A stretch of DNA of 64,000 bases from Natronoarchaeum rubrum (GTDB lineage: Archaea > Halobacteriota > Halobacteria > Halobacteriales > Natronoarchaeaceae), in NCBI RefSeq assembly GCF_024494695.1, contig NZ_JANHDP010000005.1, positions 186,001 to 250,000 of the forward strand. The letters are read 5' to 3'. The notes under the pieces were generated by a model. It saw nothing but the letters and a program-made list of their open reading frames with translations. It ran no database searches and was not told the origin of the DNA. A program made the position numbers and the translations under genes. Below are positions 1 to 8,437 of this stretch, piece after piece (position 1 is the first letter of the stretch; each line of letters starts with the position of its first letter).

Positions 1-196
1 CGAATCTAATCGGCGTCGCGCCGACGGTTTCTAGTTCTGCGATCACTTCGTCGTCAACTCTACTGTCGTCTCCTGCTAACAGGCCTCCGGCGAACACGTC
101 AACGTCATCCGAGAATCCTCGGGTGAGGTCGACAATGGTATGCGGAATCGCGCCACTTTTCAGGTTGTTCGTGAGGTGGAGTACTTTCAGTGACAT
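1..196 (-). CDS. Glycosyltransferase, N-terminal part (cut by window edge)
   Basis: Only the first 65 codons lie in the window; the gene continues past base 1. The N-terminus (MSLKVLHLTNNLKSG, then a short strand-helix region) looks like the first Rossmann strand and glycine loop of a GT-B (GT4-type) glycosyltransferase, which transfers a sugar from a nucleotide donor to a lipid- or protein-linked glycan. The ATG at 196-194 lies 7 nt after the stop of the sulfatase-like gene, so the two are probably one operon. Family assignment rests on the start only. Confidence 0.6.
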   Translation of the reverse strand, partial: MSLKVLHLTNNLKSGAIPHTIVDLTRGFSDDVDVFAGGLLAGDDSRVDDEVIAELETVGATPIRF

Positions 197-202
197 TGAG
201 AC

Positions 203-1162
203 TTAGTCAATATATCCCAGTGCTCGAAGCTTCGACCTGACCTCGTCATCATCTCGATCGACACTCGTCGGTCTCTCTGGATCGCGAGTTCTACGATCGT
301 TCGCAGACACCGTGTACCAAGGTACTTTCCTGACACTCTCCAGTGGGTACTTCCCGTGCCCGTAGAAGCCGTACTCTCCCATCGCGTTCCCATGGTCGGC
401 ACTGATAACTGCCCTTTTTGCATCAACGTTGTTGAGCAGCACCTCCACCTCTTCGAGCACGTATTCGAGATTCAACCGGTACGCTTCCCAAACACGTTCT
501 TTATCGAGTTCGCCCCGGCGAAGTCGGTCCCATACATTTCCTTCCCATTTCGATCCAATCCGATCAATGTCGATTCCAGAACCGATCTCCGGACACGGAA
601 CGGAGGGGAAGTGTGGTTGCATGTAGTGGACGATCATCCGCTCGGCATCCGAACTTCGCCAATGCCAAATCCCCCGATCGGTGAGTTCTTTTGCCGGGAC
701 TGTCCCGGTTTCGTCGTTCCAAGTGGTTCGCCACACTTCGTCGAGCTCGGCGAACTTGTCGGCCGTTTCGATGAATTCCGTGTGTGGATTTCCCGTAACG
801 TATATTGTCTTGCCCATTTCCGGTGCGACGTTCCGGGTCAACGTCCTGTTCATCCACCCGTATGAGGCCCCACTGGGAGAGTACACTGTTTCTCGCTCAG
901 CCGCTTCGAGGAAGTCGTATTGATCCACCACTGCTTCGATGAGATCCACGCGGCACGCATCCAGAAGCACGAGGATGTCCCACTCGCGCTCGAACGCGTT
1001 TGTCCATTCGTAGTCAAACCTCTCCGGAAAGTTATCAATACAGAGGCGCTGGTATGTCCGTAGACCTGCCCAAGATATCCCTTTGTGTTTGTCAGTGTAC
1101 AGTCGGTCACCCACCTCCGCAACGAAATCGGAGAAAGAATCGAATGACGGGATGAGCGGCAT
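203..1162 (-). CDS. Sulfatase-like (alkaline phosphatase superfamily) protein
   Basis: About 319 residues from the ATG at 1162; an in-frame ATG at 1207 would add 15 residues that look less conserved. The protein has the alkaline-phosphatase/sulfatase superfamily layout: an early WDILVLLDACRVD strand with an aspartate suited to metal binding, and a late SADHGNAMGEYGFYGHG segment, where Asp-His near the C-terminus is the usual metal pair. No signal peptide is seen, so the active site is probably cytoplasmic. It sits between the oligosaccharyltransferase paralogue and a glycosyltransferase, which suggests addition or removal of sulfate or phosphate on a glycan precursor. Substrate unknown. Confidence 0.72.
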   Translation of the reverse strand: MPLIPSFDSFSDFVAEVGDRLYTDKHKGISWAGLRTYQRLCIDNFPERFDYEWTNAFEREWDILVLLDACRVDLIEAVVDQYDFLEAAERETVYSPSGASYGWMNRTLTRNVAPEMGKTIYVTGNPHTEFIETADKFAELDEVWRTTWNDETGTVPAKELTDRGIWHWRSSDAERMIVHYMQPHFPSVPCPEIGSGIDIDRIGSKWEGNVWDRLRRGELDKERVWEAYRLNLEYVLEEVEVLLNNVDAKRAVISADHGNAMGEYGFYGHGKYPLESVRKVPWYTVSANDRRTRDPERPTSVDRDDDEVRSKLRALGYID

Positions 1163-1384
1163 TTTCTGACTCTCTGTGCTTTCTTGGCCAATAAAACAGT
1201 TCCGCATTCAGGCTATCGTAATTTGAGTAAAACCGCTTGGTGGTTCACGGCTTGAACGTATCCGATCGAGCCCGGACTATTGTCCGCATGAGAGTCTCTC
1301 CTCTGCCGTATTCCTGTAAGGTTTCACGGACTCGCCACGACAGCGAAACTGTGGACGGTGAGACACAGAGTACCAGCCCGACTG

Positions 1385-3820
1385 TTATTCCTTCACTCTA
1401 ACTACACTTCCGTTCTCTATGTCGTCGGCCGTGACGGTCACTTGTTGGTCTGCGACAGTATAGTCGCCAGGGTACGGGACAACCACCTCAAACTGCCCAT
1501 TTTCGTCTATTTCGGTCTCCTGATCGTATGTGAACGACGTTCCAGAAACGCTGACGTTAGTCGTGACGACCATCGTCTCATTGGTCGTTACTGACCCGTT
1601 GATAGTTGCTCCCTGAACTAATGCGTACGCTGCCGTGGACCGGTCGTTGTCTAAACTCACGAGCTGGAAGTGCGACAGATCTTCACCACTATCTTTCCCT
1701 CTCTCAAAGCCTCTGAGCAGGCGCTCGTAAGCACTCCCGGATATGGCAGGGTCATCGTTCTCCGTCACTACCACATAACCCACTCGCCCGTCAAATTCCC
1801 TGTACTGTCCATCTGGGTCCTCGGATGCTATTAAACTTCCATAGTTGTCTTCCGCATATCCATACCAGCTTGATTCACCGTTCACGAAATAGTTGTACAT
1901 CCGATTATCGTCCCAACTGCTCAGAACGTAGTTCTCGGGGTATTCTCTCCCCAAATCATCTGAGTGCTCCTCAATAGCGACTGCCGTTTCGTATGCTGAA
2001 TCGCTGTAGGTGACCTGACTCACTAATGACGGGACTAACAACATTCCAAGCCCTGCAAACAATACGAAGAGACCAGAAAGATACACGATTTTACCTCGTT
2101 CGTCAGGTACTGCGATCGATACCGTAGGTCGTGATGAGGTTGCCGCTATCCCGTCCTTGTTTTGGGTTCTTAGCGGGCCCGGTTTTCGTGCTAAGTCTAC
2201 TGCTGACAGTACGTACACTAGCCCGATACCTCCCAATATCGCCACGAAGAGCGAGAGCTGTCCAGTAAAACGCATTTGGATACCTGCGAGAACTGTGAAG
2301 TACCAGCTAAATACTGTTATCAGTAACCATCCGGGCTTGTAGTGCCGATACGCTTTCAAAGTCGCCCAACCTAACGGTACTAGCGCGAGGTAGAAGGCTA
2401 ATCCTGTCTGGGTTAGCGGACCGAATATGAATCCATACTCTGCTGCGAACAGCGACTGCGCCTCGGTACCCGCTTCACGGACGAACAAGTCGTTGACACG
2501 CCCACGCAACTGTATGACTTCGTTGGGACGGAGCATTAGAAATAGCACCAGTCCGCAGATTGTCCCGATCAACTCGATACCGAGCATACTGGAAATCGGC
2601 CATTCGAAACGGCGCCAAAGGTCCCCCAAGACCATCACGGCAATGCACCCTCCGAATACCAGCCCTGGTGTGTACGCCACGAACGTTTCGTGCCACCCCC
2701 ACCAAGCGTGGAAAAAGTACGAGAGTCCAGCCCCGATCCCCAGCCCCACTAACACAGGGAGATTGGCTGCTATCGGTGAGATATTCTCTCGGACGTCCAT
2801 CGCAGCCCGAAGTCCGAGATATCCCGCCACTGGAATAAGCACTAGCGGCGAACCTCCCCACGAATGCGTTGAGAAACTGACGCCTAATCCGAGCCCGACA
2901 ACCGCGAAGGGCATCCACCTATTGGCTAGGTGTTTTTCAAGGGCGATTTTATCTGCCATCTCCCCCTTTCGGTGTCTTTGGAGATCAACGGCTAACCATG
3001 TTAGCGCCAGCACCATCACGCCAAGCCAAAAATACTGATAGGTCTGATGGTCTATGAAACCAATGCTAGTATAGACTGCATGGGCTGGGGTCGTCGCCAA
3101 TATAAGTACTGCCGCAATGCCGACACGGGAATCGTTAGTCAGTACTGTCGCAAGTTTGTACAATATGATGCCAACAGCGAGGCTGGCAACTACCGGCAGC
3201 CACGCTGCGACGACTGTTGCAGCAGTCTGACCTCCACCCAGTAGTTCTGCGATAAACCAGTTTGAGGCATGGGTGAATGGTCGTTTATGGCCTATTTCCT
3301 CCGGCATATTCGCGATCACGCCCCAGTCAGTCGGCCCGGAGGATCGCGCCAGCAATTCCTCCATCCAGTACCGGAAGTAGTAGGGATCGTTCCCCGGCGA
3401 GATCACGTGTTCCTCGCGCATCACCGACCCGTACGCCGTGATCCGCATGACGAACAGGAAGGCGAGCGCGCCGGCGAGTCCGGCCATCGCTCGAAGGTCG
3501 ACTGAGATATCGAAGTCGAAATCGAAGTCCGCTCCGAACGAGTTCTCCTCGTCAGTCCCCACGGATTCCCCCGAAATGGCCGCGGCGACGGCATCCGGAT
3601 CGGCGAGCTGGTACTCACCGTCGGCCTTCTCGACGACCCCCCGCGAGACAAGTTCGCCGAAGGTCCCCGAATCAGCAGGAATATCCTCGAACGTCCACGT
3701 CTCTCGGTCGGCATCAACTTCCAGTACGGCTTCGAGGGTATCCTCGGTGTTGGGGCGGTCGTCCAGAAATGAGCGGACGGCCTCGCGAACGGTCGACGAC
3801 TGGCCGGCCTCCGGTGGCAT
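1385..3820 (-). CDS. aglB: AglB/STT3-family oligosaccharyltransferase paralogue
   Basis: This 811-residue protein is a multispanning STT3/AglB-type enzyme, which transfers lipid-linked glycan to Asn in secreted proteins. Residues 1-105 are a soluble, winged-helix-like cytoplasmic extension. About a dozen TM segments follow, then an exoplasmic C-terminal domain ending in a small beta-rich, carboxypeptidase-regulatory-like domain. Metal/substrate motifs of the family are seen at GNDPYY (143-148) and GFIDHQ (254-259). The hallmark WWDYG-type motif is altered: at the expected site it reads SWDDN (635-639, about bases 1904-1918), followed by RMYNYFVNGES. It may therefore use a different acceptor or be a specialised paralogue. 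Neighbours (sulfatase, glycosyltransferase, aglM, aglF) support N-glycosylation. Confidence 0.88.
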   Translation of the reverse strand: MPPEAGQSSTVREAVRSFLDDRPNTEDTLEAVLEVDADRETWTFEDIPADSGTFGELVSRGVVEKADGEYQLADPDAVAAAISGESVGTDEENSFGADFDFDFDISVDLRAMAGLAGALAFLFVMRITAYGSVMREEHVISPGNDPYYFRYWMEELLARSSGPTDWGVIANMPEEIGHKRPFTHASNWFIAELLGGGQTAATVVAAWLPVVASLAVGIILYKLATVLTNDSRVGIAAVLILATTPAHAVYTSIGFIDHQTYQYFWLGVMVLALTWLAVDLQRHRKGEMADKIALEKHLANRWMPFAVVGLGLGVSFSTHSWGGSPLVLIPVAGYLGLRAAMDVRENISPIAANLPVLVGLGIGAGLSYFFHAWWGWHETFVAYTPGLVFGGCIAVMVLGDLWRRFEWPISSMLGIELIGTICGLVLFLMLRPNEVIQLRGRVNDLFVREAGTEAQSLFAAEYGFIFGPLTQTGLAFYLALVPLGWATLKAYRHYKPGWLLITVFSWYFTVLAGIQMRFTGQLSLFVAILGGIGLVYVLSAVDLARKPGPLRTQNKDGIAATSSRPTVSIAVPDERGKIVYLSGLFVLFAGLGMLLVPSLVSQVTYSDSAYETAVAIEEHSDDLGREYPENYVLSSWDDNRMYNYFVNGESSWYGYAEDNYGSLIASEDPDGQYREFDGRVGYVVVTENDDPAISGSAYERLLRGFERGKDSGEDLSHFQLVSLDNDRSTAAYALVQGATINGSVTTNETMVVTTNVSVSGTSFTYDQETEIDENGQFEVVVPYPGDYTVADQQVTVTADDIENGSVVRVKE

Positions 3821-3904
3821 TGCTACAATTGGTTATAGCCGGATGTGATGGGCTTTTCGCTTGGAGTGTGATCCGTCGACGGTGATGTATCGCAAACGAA
3901 CGGC

Positions 3905-4411
3905 TCACTGCGTCGCCACGTCCGTATTCCCGAACCAGCGCCGATCACAGAACCACACAGCCCCTGCAACGAGTACCGCTCCGACAGCCATCCACCAGTC
4001 AGCAGAGACGTACAGGCTCGGCGTCGCGTGGCGCCACCACGTCACGGGGTAGAGCCACGCCGCGGCCTGCCAGTCCGCCCAGGCCTTGACCGCGTCGATG
4101 AGGAGGTGCGTTAGGGCGCCGCCAGCCAGCACTGCGAACGCGTAGCGACGCTCGCGAGCGAACAGCGTCGCACCGATGCCACAGAGAAACACGGCGCCGC
4201 CGAGCGTTGAGAGGGCGTCGAAGCGGAAGCCAACGCCGAGCACCGACTCGATCCATACCTCGGAAACGAACATGCCGATCCGATTCAAGTCGGGCACCAT
4301 CGAGCCGATGGCGCCGATCGCGACCCACTTCGGCGTGAGCCGCTCGACGTACCAGCTTATCACCGTGAACGTGGCGTACGCGACGAGGACGTGCGTGAGT
4401 AGATCGGCCAT
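3905..4411 (-). CDS. YdjM/DUF457-type membrane-bound metal-dependent hydrolase-like protein
   Basis: A 168-residue membrane protein starting MADLLTHVLVAY, with His near the N-terminus, a PDLNR motif after the second TM segment, and a later HLLIDAVKAW segment. This His/Asp arrangement is typical of the LexA-regulated YdjM/DUF457 family of predicted membrane metal hydrolases, whose reaction is not established. I chose the ATG at 4411-4409, which overlaps the upstream stop by one base (TGATG), rather than a TTG three bases earlier. That overlap indicates translational coupling with the 162-residue gene. A second member of the family is at 40708. Confidence 0.7.
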   Translation of the reverse strand: MADLLTHVLVAYATFTVISWYVERLTPKWVAIGAIGSMVPDLNRIGMFVSEVWIESVLGVGFRFDALSTLGGAVFLCGIGATLFARERRYAFAVLAGGALTHLLIDAVKAWADWQAAAWLYPVTWWRHATPSLYVSADWWMAVGAVLVAGAVWFCDRRWFGNTDVATQ

Positions 4412-4899
4412 CAACGATCACCCTCCTCGCGAGGAATGATTGCCAGTCGCCTGACGCCGATCCGCCAGTGGCTGAAGAAGTAGCCGAGCGCGAGCATTGC
4501 ACCGACCAGGGAGATACCGAGCTTGTAGTACTGACTCGTGCTGTCGGGCGTCACCACGACGGTCCTGCTGGCGTCCATCGTCCGGTCAGCGTGCAGCGTG
4601 CCGTACACCTGTATCAGACCGCCGGGTGAGACATTGCCGCGAAATCCGTGTACCGTCAACTCGGCGACGACCTCGTCGTTCCGATCAAGCACGTGGATCA
4701 CGGCCCGTTCGCCGTCGACGGACTGCACTTCGCCGAACACCAGCGCCTCCGATCCGCTGTAGGACTCGAAGTCCTCGTCGAATTCCTCGGCCGTCGGGTG
4801 GGGCCACCGGTCCTCGTAGACGGTTCCGTAGTGGACACAGAGACCGACGGTGCCGAGAAGAAGGAGCCCGCACGCCAGCATCCGAACGTATCGGTTCAC
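4411..4899 (-). CDS. Two-TM membrane protein with OB-like exoplasmic domain
   Basis: The 162-residue product has an N-terminal TM segment (about 5-25), a soluble beta-rich domain of about 90 residues (strand pattern around GEVQSVDGERAVIHVLD and GGLIQVYGTLHAD, resembling a nucleic-acid- or sugar-binding OB barrel, inferred), and a second TM (about 125-142) with a basic cytoplasmic tail. It is the first gene of a two-gene unit with the YdjM-like gene. I do not recognise a named family. Confidence 0.6.
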   Translation of the reverse strand: MNRYVRMLACGLLLLGTVGLCVHYGTVYEDRWPHPTAEEFDEDFESYSGSEALVFGEVQSVDGERAVIHVLDRNDEVVAELTVHGFRGNVSPGGLIQVYGTLHADRTMDASRTVVVTPDSTSQYYKLGISLVGAMLALGYFFSHWRIGVRRLAIIPREEGDR

Positions 4900-5037
4900 G
4901 GTTGTCGTCCGTCCGTTCGATGGACGACCGACTTGAGAGTATCGACGTCACTCGGGTCGTCAGATCGGCTGTGGGGCACCTATGTGTTCAGACCAATCGG
5001 TGCGTCCGATTCGCGGTACTCCCTTGCTCGCGCTGTG

Positions 5038-5265
5038 TTAGTGAGTGAGCGTCTTCGCCCGACGCCGTTGGTCGCCCGTTTCGGACGCTAACGTTTCGGC
5101 CTCGTCGGCCGCCTCCATCGCCTCGATGATCTGGTCCGCCACCTCCGGCTCGTCTTCTAGGTCGACGCGCTCGAGGGCGCGTTCGAGCCGGTCGGTCGCC
5201 GTCGACAGCAGGGCCGCCGCACTCCGTTGCGATGCTCCCCCCGCGGCGTGGTCGGCTCCAGCCAT
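5038..5265 (-). CDS. Small conserved haloarchaeal helical protein
   Basis: A 75-residue protein starting MAGADHAAGG at the ATG at 5265. It is acidic, predicted all-helical and without TM segment; the core pattern LERALERVDLEDEPEVADQIIEAMEAADEAETL suggests a short helical bundle. The longer frame reaching to 5421 is rejected because its first 52 residues are Arg/Pro-rich and cross the likely promoter, which is AT-rich just upstream of 5265. Function unknown. Confidence 0.55.
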   Translation of the reverse strand: MAGADHAAGGASQRSAAALLSTATDRLERALERVDLEDEPEVADQIIEAMEAADEAETLASETGDQRRRAKTLTH

Positions 5266-5342
5266 ACACGGGATTACCGGTATTAACTGGTTAGTTATAG
5301 TGTCTTTACCGCTTACTTGCACCACCGGTCTACCGGGCTGTC

Positions 5343-5465
5343 TCAGGCGTCGGGACGTGGCATCGTCTCCAGCTCTCGAATTCGAGCCGTCTTCTCGACG
5401 GACTGGTACTGGCGTCGCCATGCATCCTCCGGAAACAAGCCATCGTGATCTCGGTAGATACCGTC
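5343..5465 (-). pseudogene. Possible 3' remnant of an unidentified gene
   Basis: The intergenic stretch reads on the minus strand as 40 sense codons between two stops. The composition is protein-like (RDHDGLFPEDAWRRQYQ, then VEKTARIRELETMPRPDA), yet there is no usable start. It resembles the tail of a soluble enzyme left behind after deletion. I cannot name the parent family. The rest of 5266-5550 holds only promoter-like AT-rich sequence. Confidence 0.25.
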
Positions 5466-5520
5466 TCAGACTCCAGCCTGGAGATTGAATTTATCTGAGA
5501 AGATCAGCAGCGCCGATAGC

Positions 5521-5530
5521 GTTATAGATA
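5521..5530 (+). promoter_or_regulatory. TATA-like box for the mazE/mazF-type operon
   Basis: The AT-rich element GTTATAGATA lies about 27 nt upstream of the ATG at 5551, the spacing expected for a leaderless haloarchaeal transcript. The 20 nt between contain ATAC/GTAT alternations that could serve as an autoregulatory operator for the AbrB-type antitoxin. Confidence 0.4.
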
Positions 5531-5550
5531 TGAATACGGTATGAGTATGT

Positions 5551-5817
5551 ATGGCCGGCGCAGAGAAACGTACAGTCGGTGAACGCGGCCAGGTGACCCT
5601 CCCGAAAGAGTTCCGTGAGGAGTTCGGTCTCCACGGCGGCGACGAGGTTACGATCCGGAAGGAGTCGGGACATATCATCATCGAGAAACCCATCTCTCGT
5701 GAAGATCTCGCAGAGGGGTACCGTCGCCGCGCCGACCAGCATCGAGCGCTGACTGACGAGATGGCTGATGTCTCACAGGAAGCTGATGACAGTCTCGGTG
5801 ACGTGCCGGTGTGGTAG
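5551..5817 (+). CDS. AbrB/MazE-type (SpoVT_AbrB) antitoxin
   Basis: This 88-residue protein has an N-terminal swapped-hairpin AbrB domain (residues about 8-50: VGERGQVTLPKEFREEFG, then GDEVTIRKESGHIIIEKP) and an acidic, disordered C-terminal tail (51-88) of the kind that wraps a MazF-like toxin. Its stop codon is followed immediately by the toxin start, so the pair is co-translated. The antitoxin would neutralise the toxin and probably repress its own promoter at 5521. Confidence 0.85.
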   Translation: MAGAEKRTVGERGQVTLPKEFREEFGLHGGDEVTIRKESGHIIIEKPISREDLAEGYRRRADQHRALTDEMADVSQEADDSLGDVPVW

Positions 5818-6180
5818 GTGGCGTCGATGCACGTTCACCGTGGCGATATTGTCATCGTCGAGGTAGACCCAACACGAGGATCCGAACAGCGTGGCACACG
5901 CCCCTGTCTCGTCGTCCAGAACGATGTCGGCAACGAGAACGCCCCGACGACGATCGTCATCCCGTTCACGACATCCTTCAGTGATGAACGCTATCCGTTC
6001 GAAGTACTGGTCTCTGCCGAAGAGTGTGCACTGCGGGAGGATTCGGTCGCGGTCTGCAGTCAGATCCGGACCGTCTCCATCGACCAGCGCATCTCCGATG
6101 TAATTGGATCTATCCCGGATGACCGGATGGCAGAGGTCGATACCGCACTCGAGTACAGTCTCGGGCTTCGTGATGTGTAG
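5818..6180 (+). CDS. MazF/PemK-type endoribonuclease toxin
   Basis: The 120-residue product shows the PemK/MazF fold signature: VHRGDIVIVEVDPTRGSEQ at the N-terminus (RGD..V..DP..G.EQ), then RPCLVVQND, a TTIVIPFT strand and a C-terminal QIRTVSI segment. The family cleaves single-stranded RNA and arrests growth when freed from the antitoxin. Start is GTG at 5818 directly after the antitoxin stop; an ATG at 5827 (MHVHRGD) is an equally plausible start. No frameshift or missing motif is visible. Confidence 0.86.
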   Translation: MASMHVHRGDIVIVEVDPTRGSEQRGTRPCLVVQNDVGNENAPTTIVIPFTTSFSDERYPFEVLVSAEECALREDSVAVCSQIRTVSIDQRISDVIGSIPDDRMAEVDTALEYSLGLRDV

Positions 6181-6201
6181 TGAGTAGGTCAGCTCACGTC
6201 G

Positions 6202-7485
6202 CTACCAGGTCAGTCCTTCGTACGTGATCCCTTCGTGCCGATCAATAATACGTCGACCGTCCACCACGACGGGATCGGCCATCGCGTCGAACTCCTCATC
6301 GAGCGCCGCGAACTCGTCCCAGTCGGTCACGACGAGCGCTCCCAAAGTCCCTTCCAGCGCCGCGGCAGCCGAGTCCGCGTACTCGATCTCCGGGAACCGC
6401 TCGCGCATGTTCTCGGTCGCCACCGGGTCGTACCCAACCACGTCGGCTCCACGATCCTGTAGCCCTTTGATCACCGGGATCGCGCGCGAATTTCTGGTGT
6501 CGTCCGTCCCGGGCTTGAACGCCAGGCCGAGCACGGCGACACGCTTACCCTCCACGTCGACGTGCTCGTCGAGCAACTCCAGCATCCGTTCGGGCTGGCG
6601 GTCGTTAACTTCGACAGCGGCTTCCAACACCGCAGGATCGTACCCGGACTCCCGCGCGGCGGCGATGATCGCGGCGACGTCCTTGGGGAAACACGACCCG
6701 CCCCAGCCGACGCCCGAGCGCAGGAAACGCTCGCCGATGCGGTCGTCGAGGCCGATCGCGTCGGCGACCTCGTAGGCGTCGATGCCGAACTCCTTGCAGA
6801 CGTTCCCCAGATCGTTGATCAGCGAAATCTTTGTGGCGAGGAACGCGTTGTTCGCATACTTGATCATCGTTGCCGTCTCAGGATCCGTCCGCACGACGTG
6901 AGCATCGTGGTCGGCCAACAGCGGTGCGTAGATCTCTTCCAGCCGTTCGGTCGCCCACTCCGAGGTGGTCCCGAAGACTATCTTCTGTGGGGCTAAAAAG
7001 TCCTCTACCGCTGTCCCCTCGCGCAGGAACTCGGGGTTCGTCGCGACCTCGATGCGCCCAGTCACGTCGCCAGCACCCTCGGCGACGGCATCGCGGATCG
7101 CGTCGATGCTCGGCGGCGTGATCGTGCTCTTGACGATTACGAGATGGTCGCCGGCGTCAGCGAGTGCCTCGCCGGTCATCTCGGCGGCGGCTTCCAGCGG
7201 CGTGACGTCGATGCTGCCGTCCTCGCGCGAGGGCGTCTGGATCGCCAGGAACGTCGCGTCTGCCTCGGCGACGTTCTCGTACAACGTGGTCGCACGAAGG
7301 TTCTCGCCAGCATGTTCGGCGACCAGCTCGTCGAGTCCGGATTCATGGATCGGCGGCCGTCCCGCGTTCAACTCTGCGACGACATCCTCGTCAATGTCGA
7401 TCGCCGTGACGTCGTGGCCAAGGTCCGCGAGACAGGCCGCGAGCGTCGTCCCGACGTAGCCGCTGCCGACGACGTTGATGTTCAT
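6202..7485 (-). CDS. aglM: UDP-glucose/GDP-mannose 6-dehydrogenase family (AglM-like)
   Basis: The 427-residue enzyme oxidises a nucleotide sugar at C6 with two NAD+; in haloarchaea AglM makes UDP-glucuronic acid for the N-glycan. An N-terminal Rossmann domain carries [10 protein letters not shown] (7-16). The central domain has [11 protein letters not shown], and the catalytic cysteine lies in [10 protein letters not shown] (Cys265). The C-terminal UDP-binding domain has [17 protein letters not shown]. Length and motifs are normal. It is divergent from aglF across a 134-nt region holding a perfect palindrome, so the two glycan-precursor genes may be co-regulated. Confidence 0.93.
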   Translation of the reverse strand: MNINVVGSGYVGTTLAACLADLGHDVTAIDIDEDVVAELNAGRPPIHESGLDELVAEHAGENLRATTLYENVAEADATFLAIQTPSREDGSIDVTPLEAAAEMTGEALADAGDHLVIVKSTITPPSIDAIRDAVAEGAGDVTGRIEVATNPEFLREGTAVEDFLAPQKIVFGTTSEWATERLEEIYAPLLADHDAHVVRTDPETATMIKYANNAFLATKISLINDLGNVCKEFGIDAYEVADAIGLDDRIGERFLRSGVGWGGSCFPKDVAAIIAAARESGYDPAVLEAAVEVNDRQPERMLELLDEHVDVEGKRVAVLGLAFKPGTDDTRNSRAIPVIKGLQDRGADVVGYDPVATENMRERFPEIEYADSAAAALEGTLGALVVTDWDEFAALDEEFDAMADPVVVDGRRIIDRHEGITYEGLTW

Positions 7486-7562
7486 TATCCGAGATGGGTT
7501 GCTCGGGTCGCATTAACGTTCCGTACTTAACGTCCAGTAGTCTTCTGTTCTCAGTCGCTTTC

Positions 7563-7576
7563 TGTGCTATAGCACA
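7563..7576. promoter_or_regulatory. Perfect 14-bp palindrome between aglM and aglF
   Basis: TGTGCTATAGCACA is its own reverse complement. It lies 15 nt upstream of the aglF TATA-like box and about 78 nt upstream of the aglM start. It could be an operator for a dimeric regulator acting on both divergent genes. No factor is known to me for this site. Confidence 0.4.
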
Positions 7577-7590
7577 ATGACACGCAAAGA

Positions 7591-7597
7591 TTTTATA
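7591..7597 (+). promoter_or_regulatory. TATA box of aglF
   Basis: TTTTATA lies about 27 nt before the aglF ATG (7620) in otherwise GC-rich DNA, typical of a leaderless haloarchaeal promoter. Confidence 0.5.
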
Positions 7598-7619
7598 GGT
7601 CAATTGAAATCAATGGGGT

Positions 7620-8369
7620 ATGCAAGCCGTTGTTCTCGCCGGTGGCGAAGGGACTCGCCTTCGGCCGCTCACCGAAGACAAACCCAAGGGGATGGTCGAG
7701 GTCGATGGTGAGCCGATTCTCACTCACTGTTTCGAAGAGCTCGTCGAACTCGGCGCCGAGGAGCTGATCGTCGTTGTCGGGTACAAGAAAGAGAAGATCA
7801 TCCAGCATTACGACGACGAGTTTCAGGGCGTGCCGATCACCTACACCCACCAGCGCGAGCAGCAGGGCCTCGCCCACGCGCTGCTGACCGCCGAGGAACA
7901 CGTCGATCAGGACTTCATGCTGATGCTCGGCGACAACATCTTCGACGCGAACCTTCAGGATGTCGTGCGCCGACACAACGAAGATCGCGCCGACGCCGCA
8001 TTTCTGGTCGAGGAGGTCCCTTATGAGGAGGCCTCACGCTACGGCGTCTGTGACACGAACGACTACGGCGAGATCACCGAAGTCATCGAGAAGCCCGAGG
8101 AGCCGCCGACGAACCTCGTGATGACGGGCTTCTACACGTTCACGCCGGCGATCTTCCACGCCTGCCACCTGGTCCAGCCTTCCAATCGCGGTGAGTACGA
8201 GATCAGTGAGGCTGTCGACCTGCTGCTGGCCAGCGGGCGCACGATCGACGCGATCGGCCTCGACGGCTGGCGCCTGGACATCGGCTACCCCGAGGACCGC
8301 GACGAGGCCGAACGGCGTCTGGCCGGCGAGACGGCCGAGGACGAGGCGGTAGCGGCGACCAGTGACTGA
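7620..8369 (+). CDS. aglF: Sugar nucleotidyltransferase (AglF-like, glucose-1-P uridylyltransferase family)
   Basis: The 249-residue protein begins with the nucleotidyltransferase signature VLAGGEGTRLRPLT (6-19), followed by GMVEVDGEPI and the metal-binding LMLGDNIFD. The family joins NTP and sugar-1-phosphate to give an NDP-sugar; AglF supplies UDP-glucose/UDP-sugar for AglM and the N-glycan pathway. Its 3' end (8262-8330) is repeated at 11383-11451 with 62 of 69 bases identical, marking a duplication breakpoint. Confidence 0.88.
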   Translation: MQAVVLAGGEGTRLRPLTEDKPKGMVEVDGEPILTHCFEELVELGAEELIVVVGYKKEKIIQHYDDEFQGVPITYTHQREQQGLAHALLTAEEHVDQDFMLMLGDNIFDANLQDVVRRHNEDRADAAFLVEEVPYEEASRYGVCDTNDYGEITEVIEKPEEPPTNLVMTGFYTFTPAIFHACHLVQPSNRGEYEISEAVDLLLASGRTIDAIGLDGWRLDIGYPEDRDEAERRLAGETAEDEAVAATSD

Positions 8370-8437
8370 ACTCGGTTCTTGCGCATTCTGGGCCTCATCG
8401 AGAGCAGATTTTCAGTTCATTCGAGGATACCACCGAA

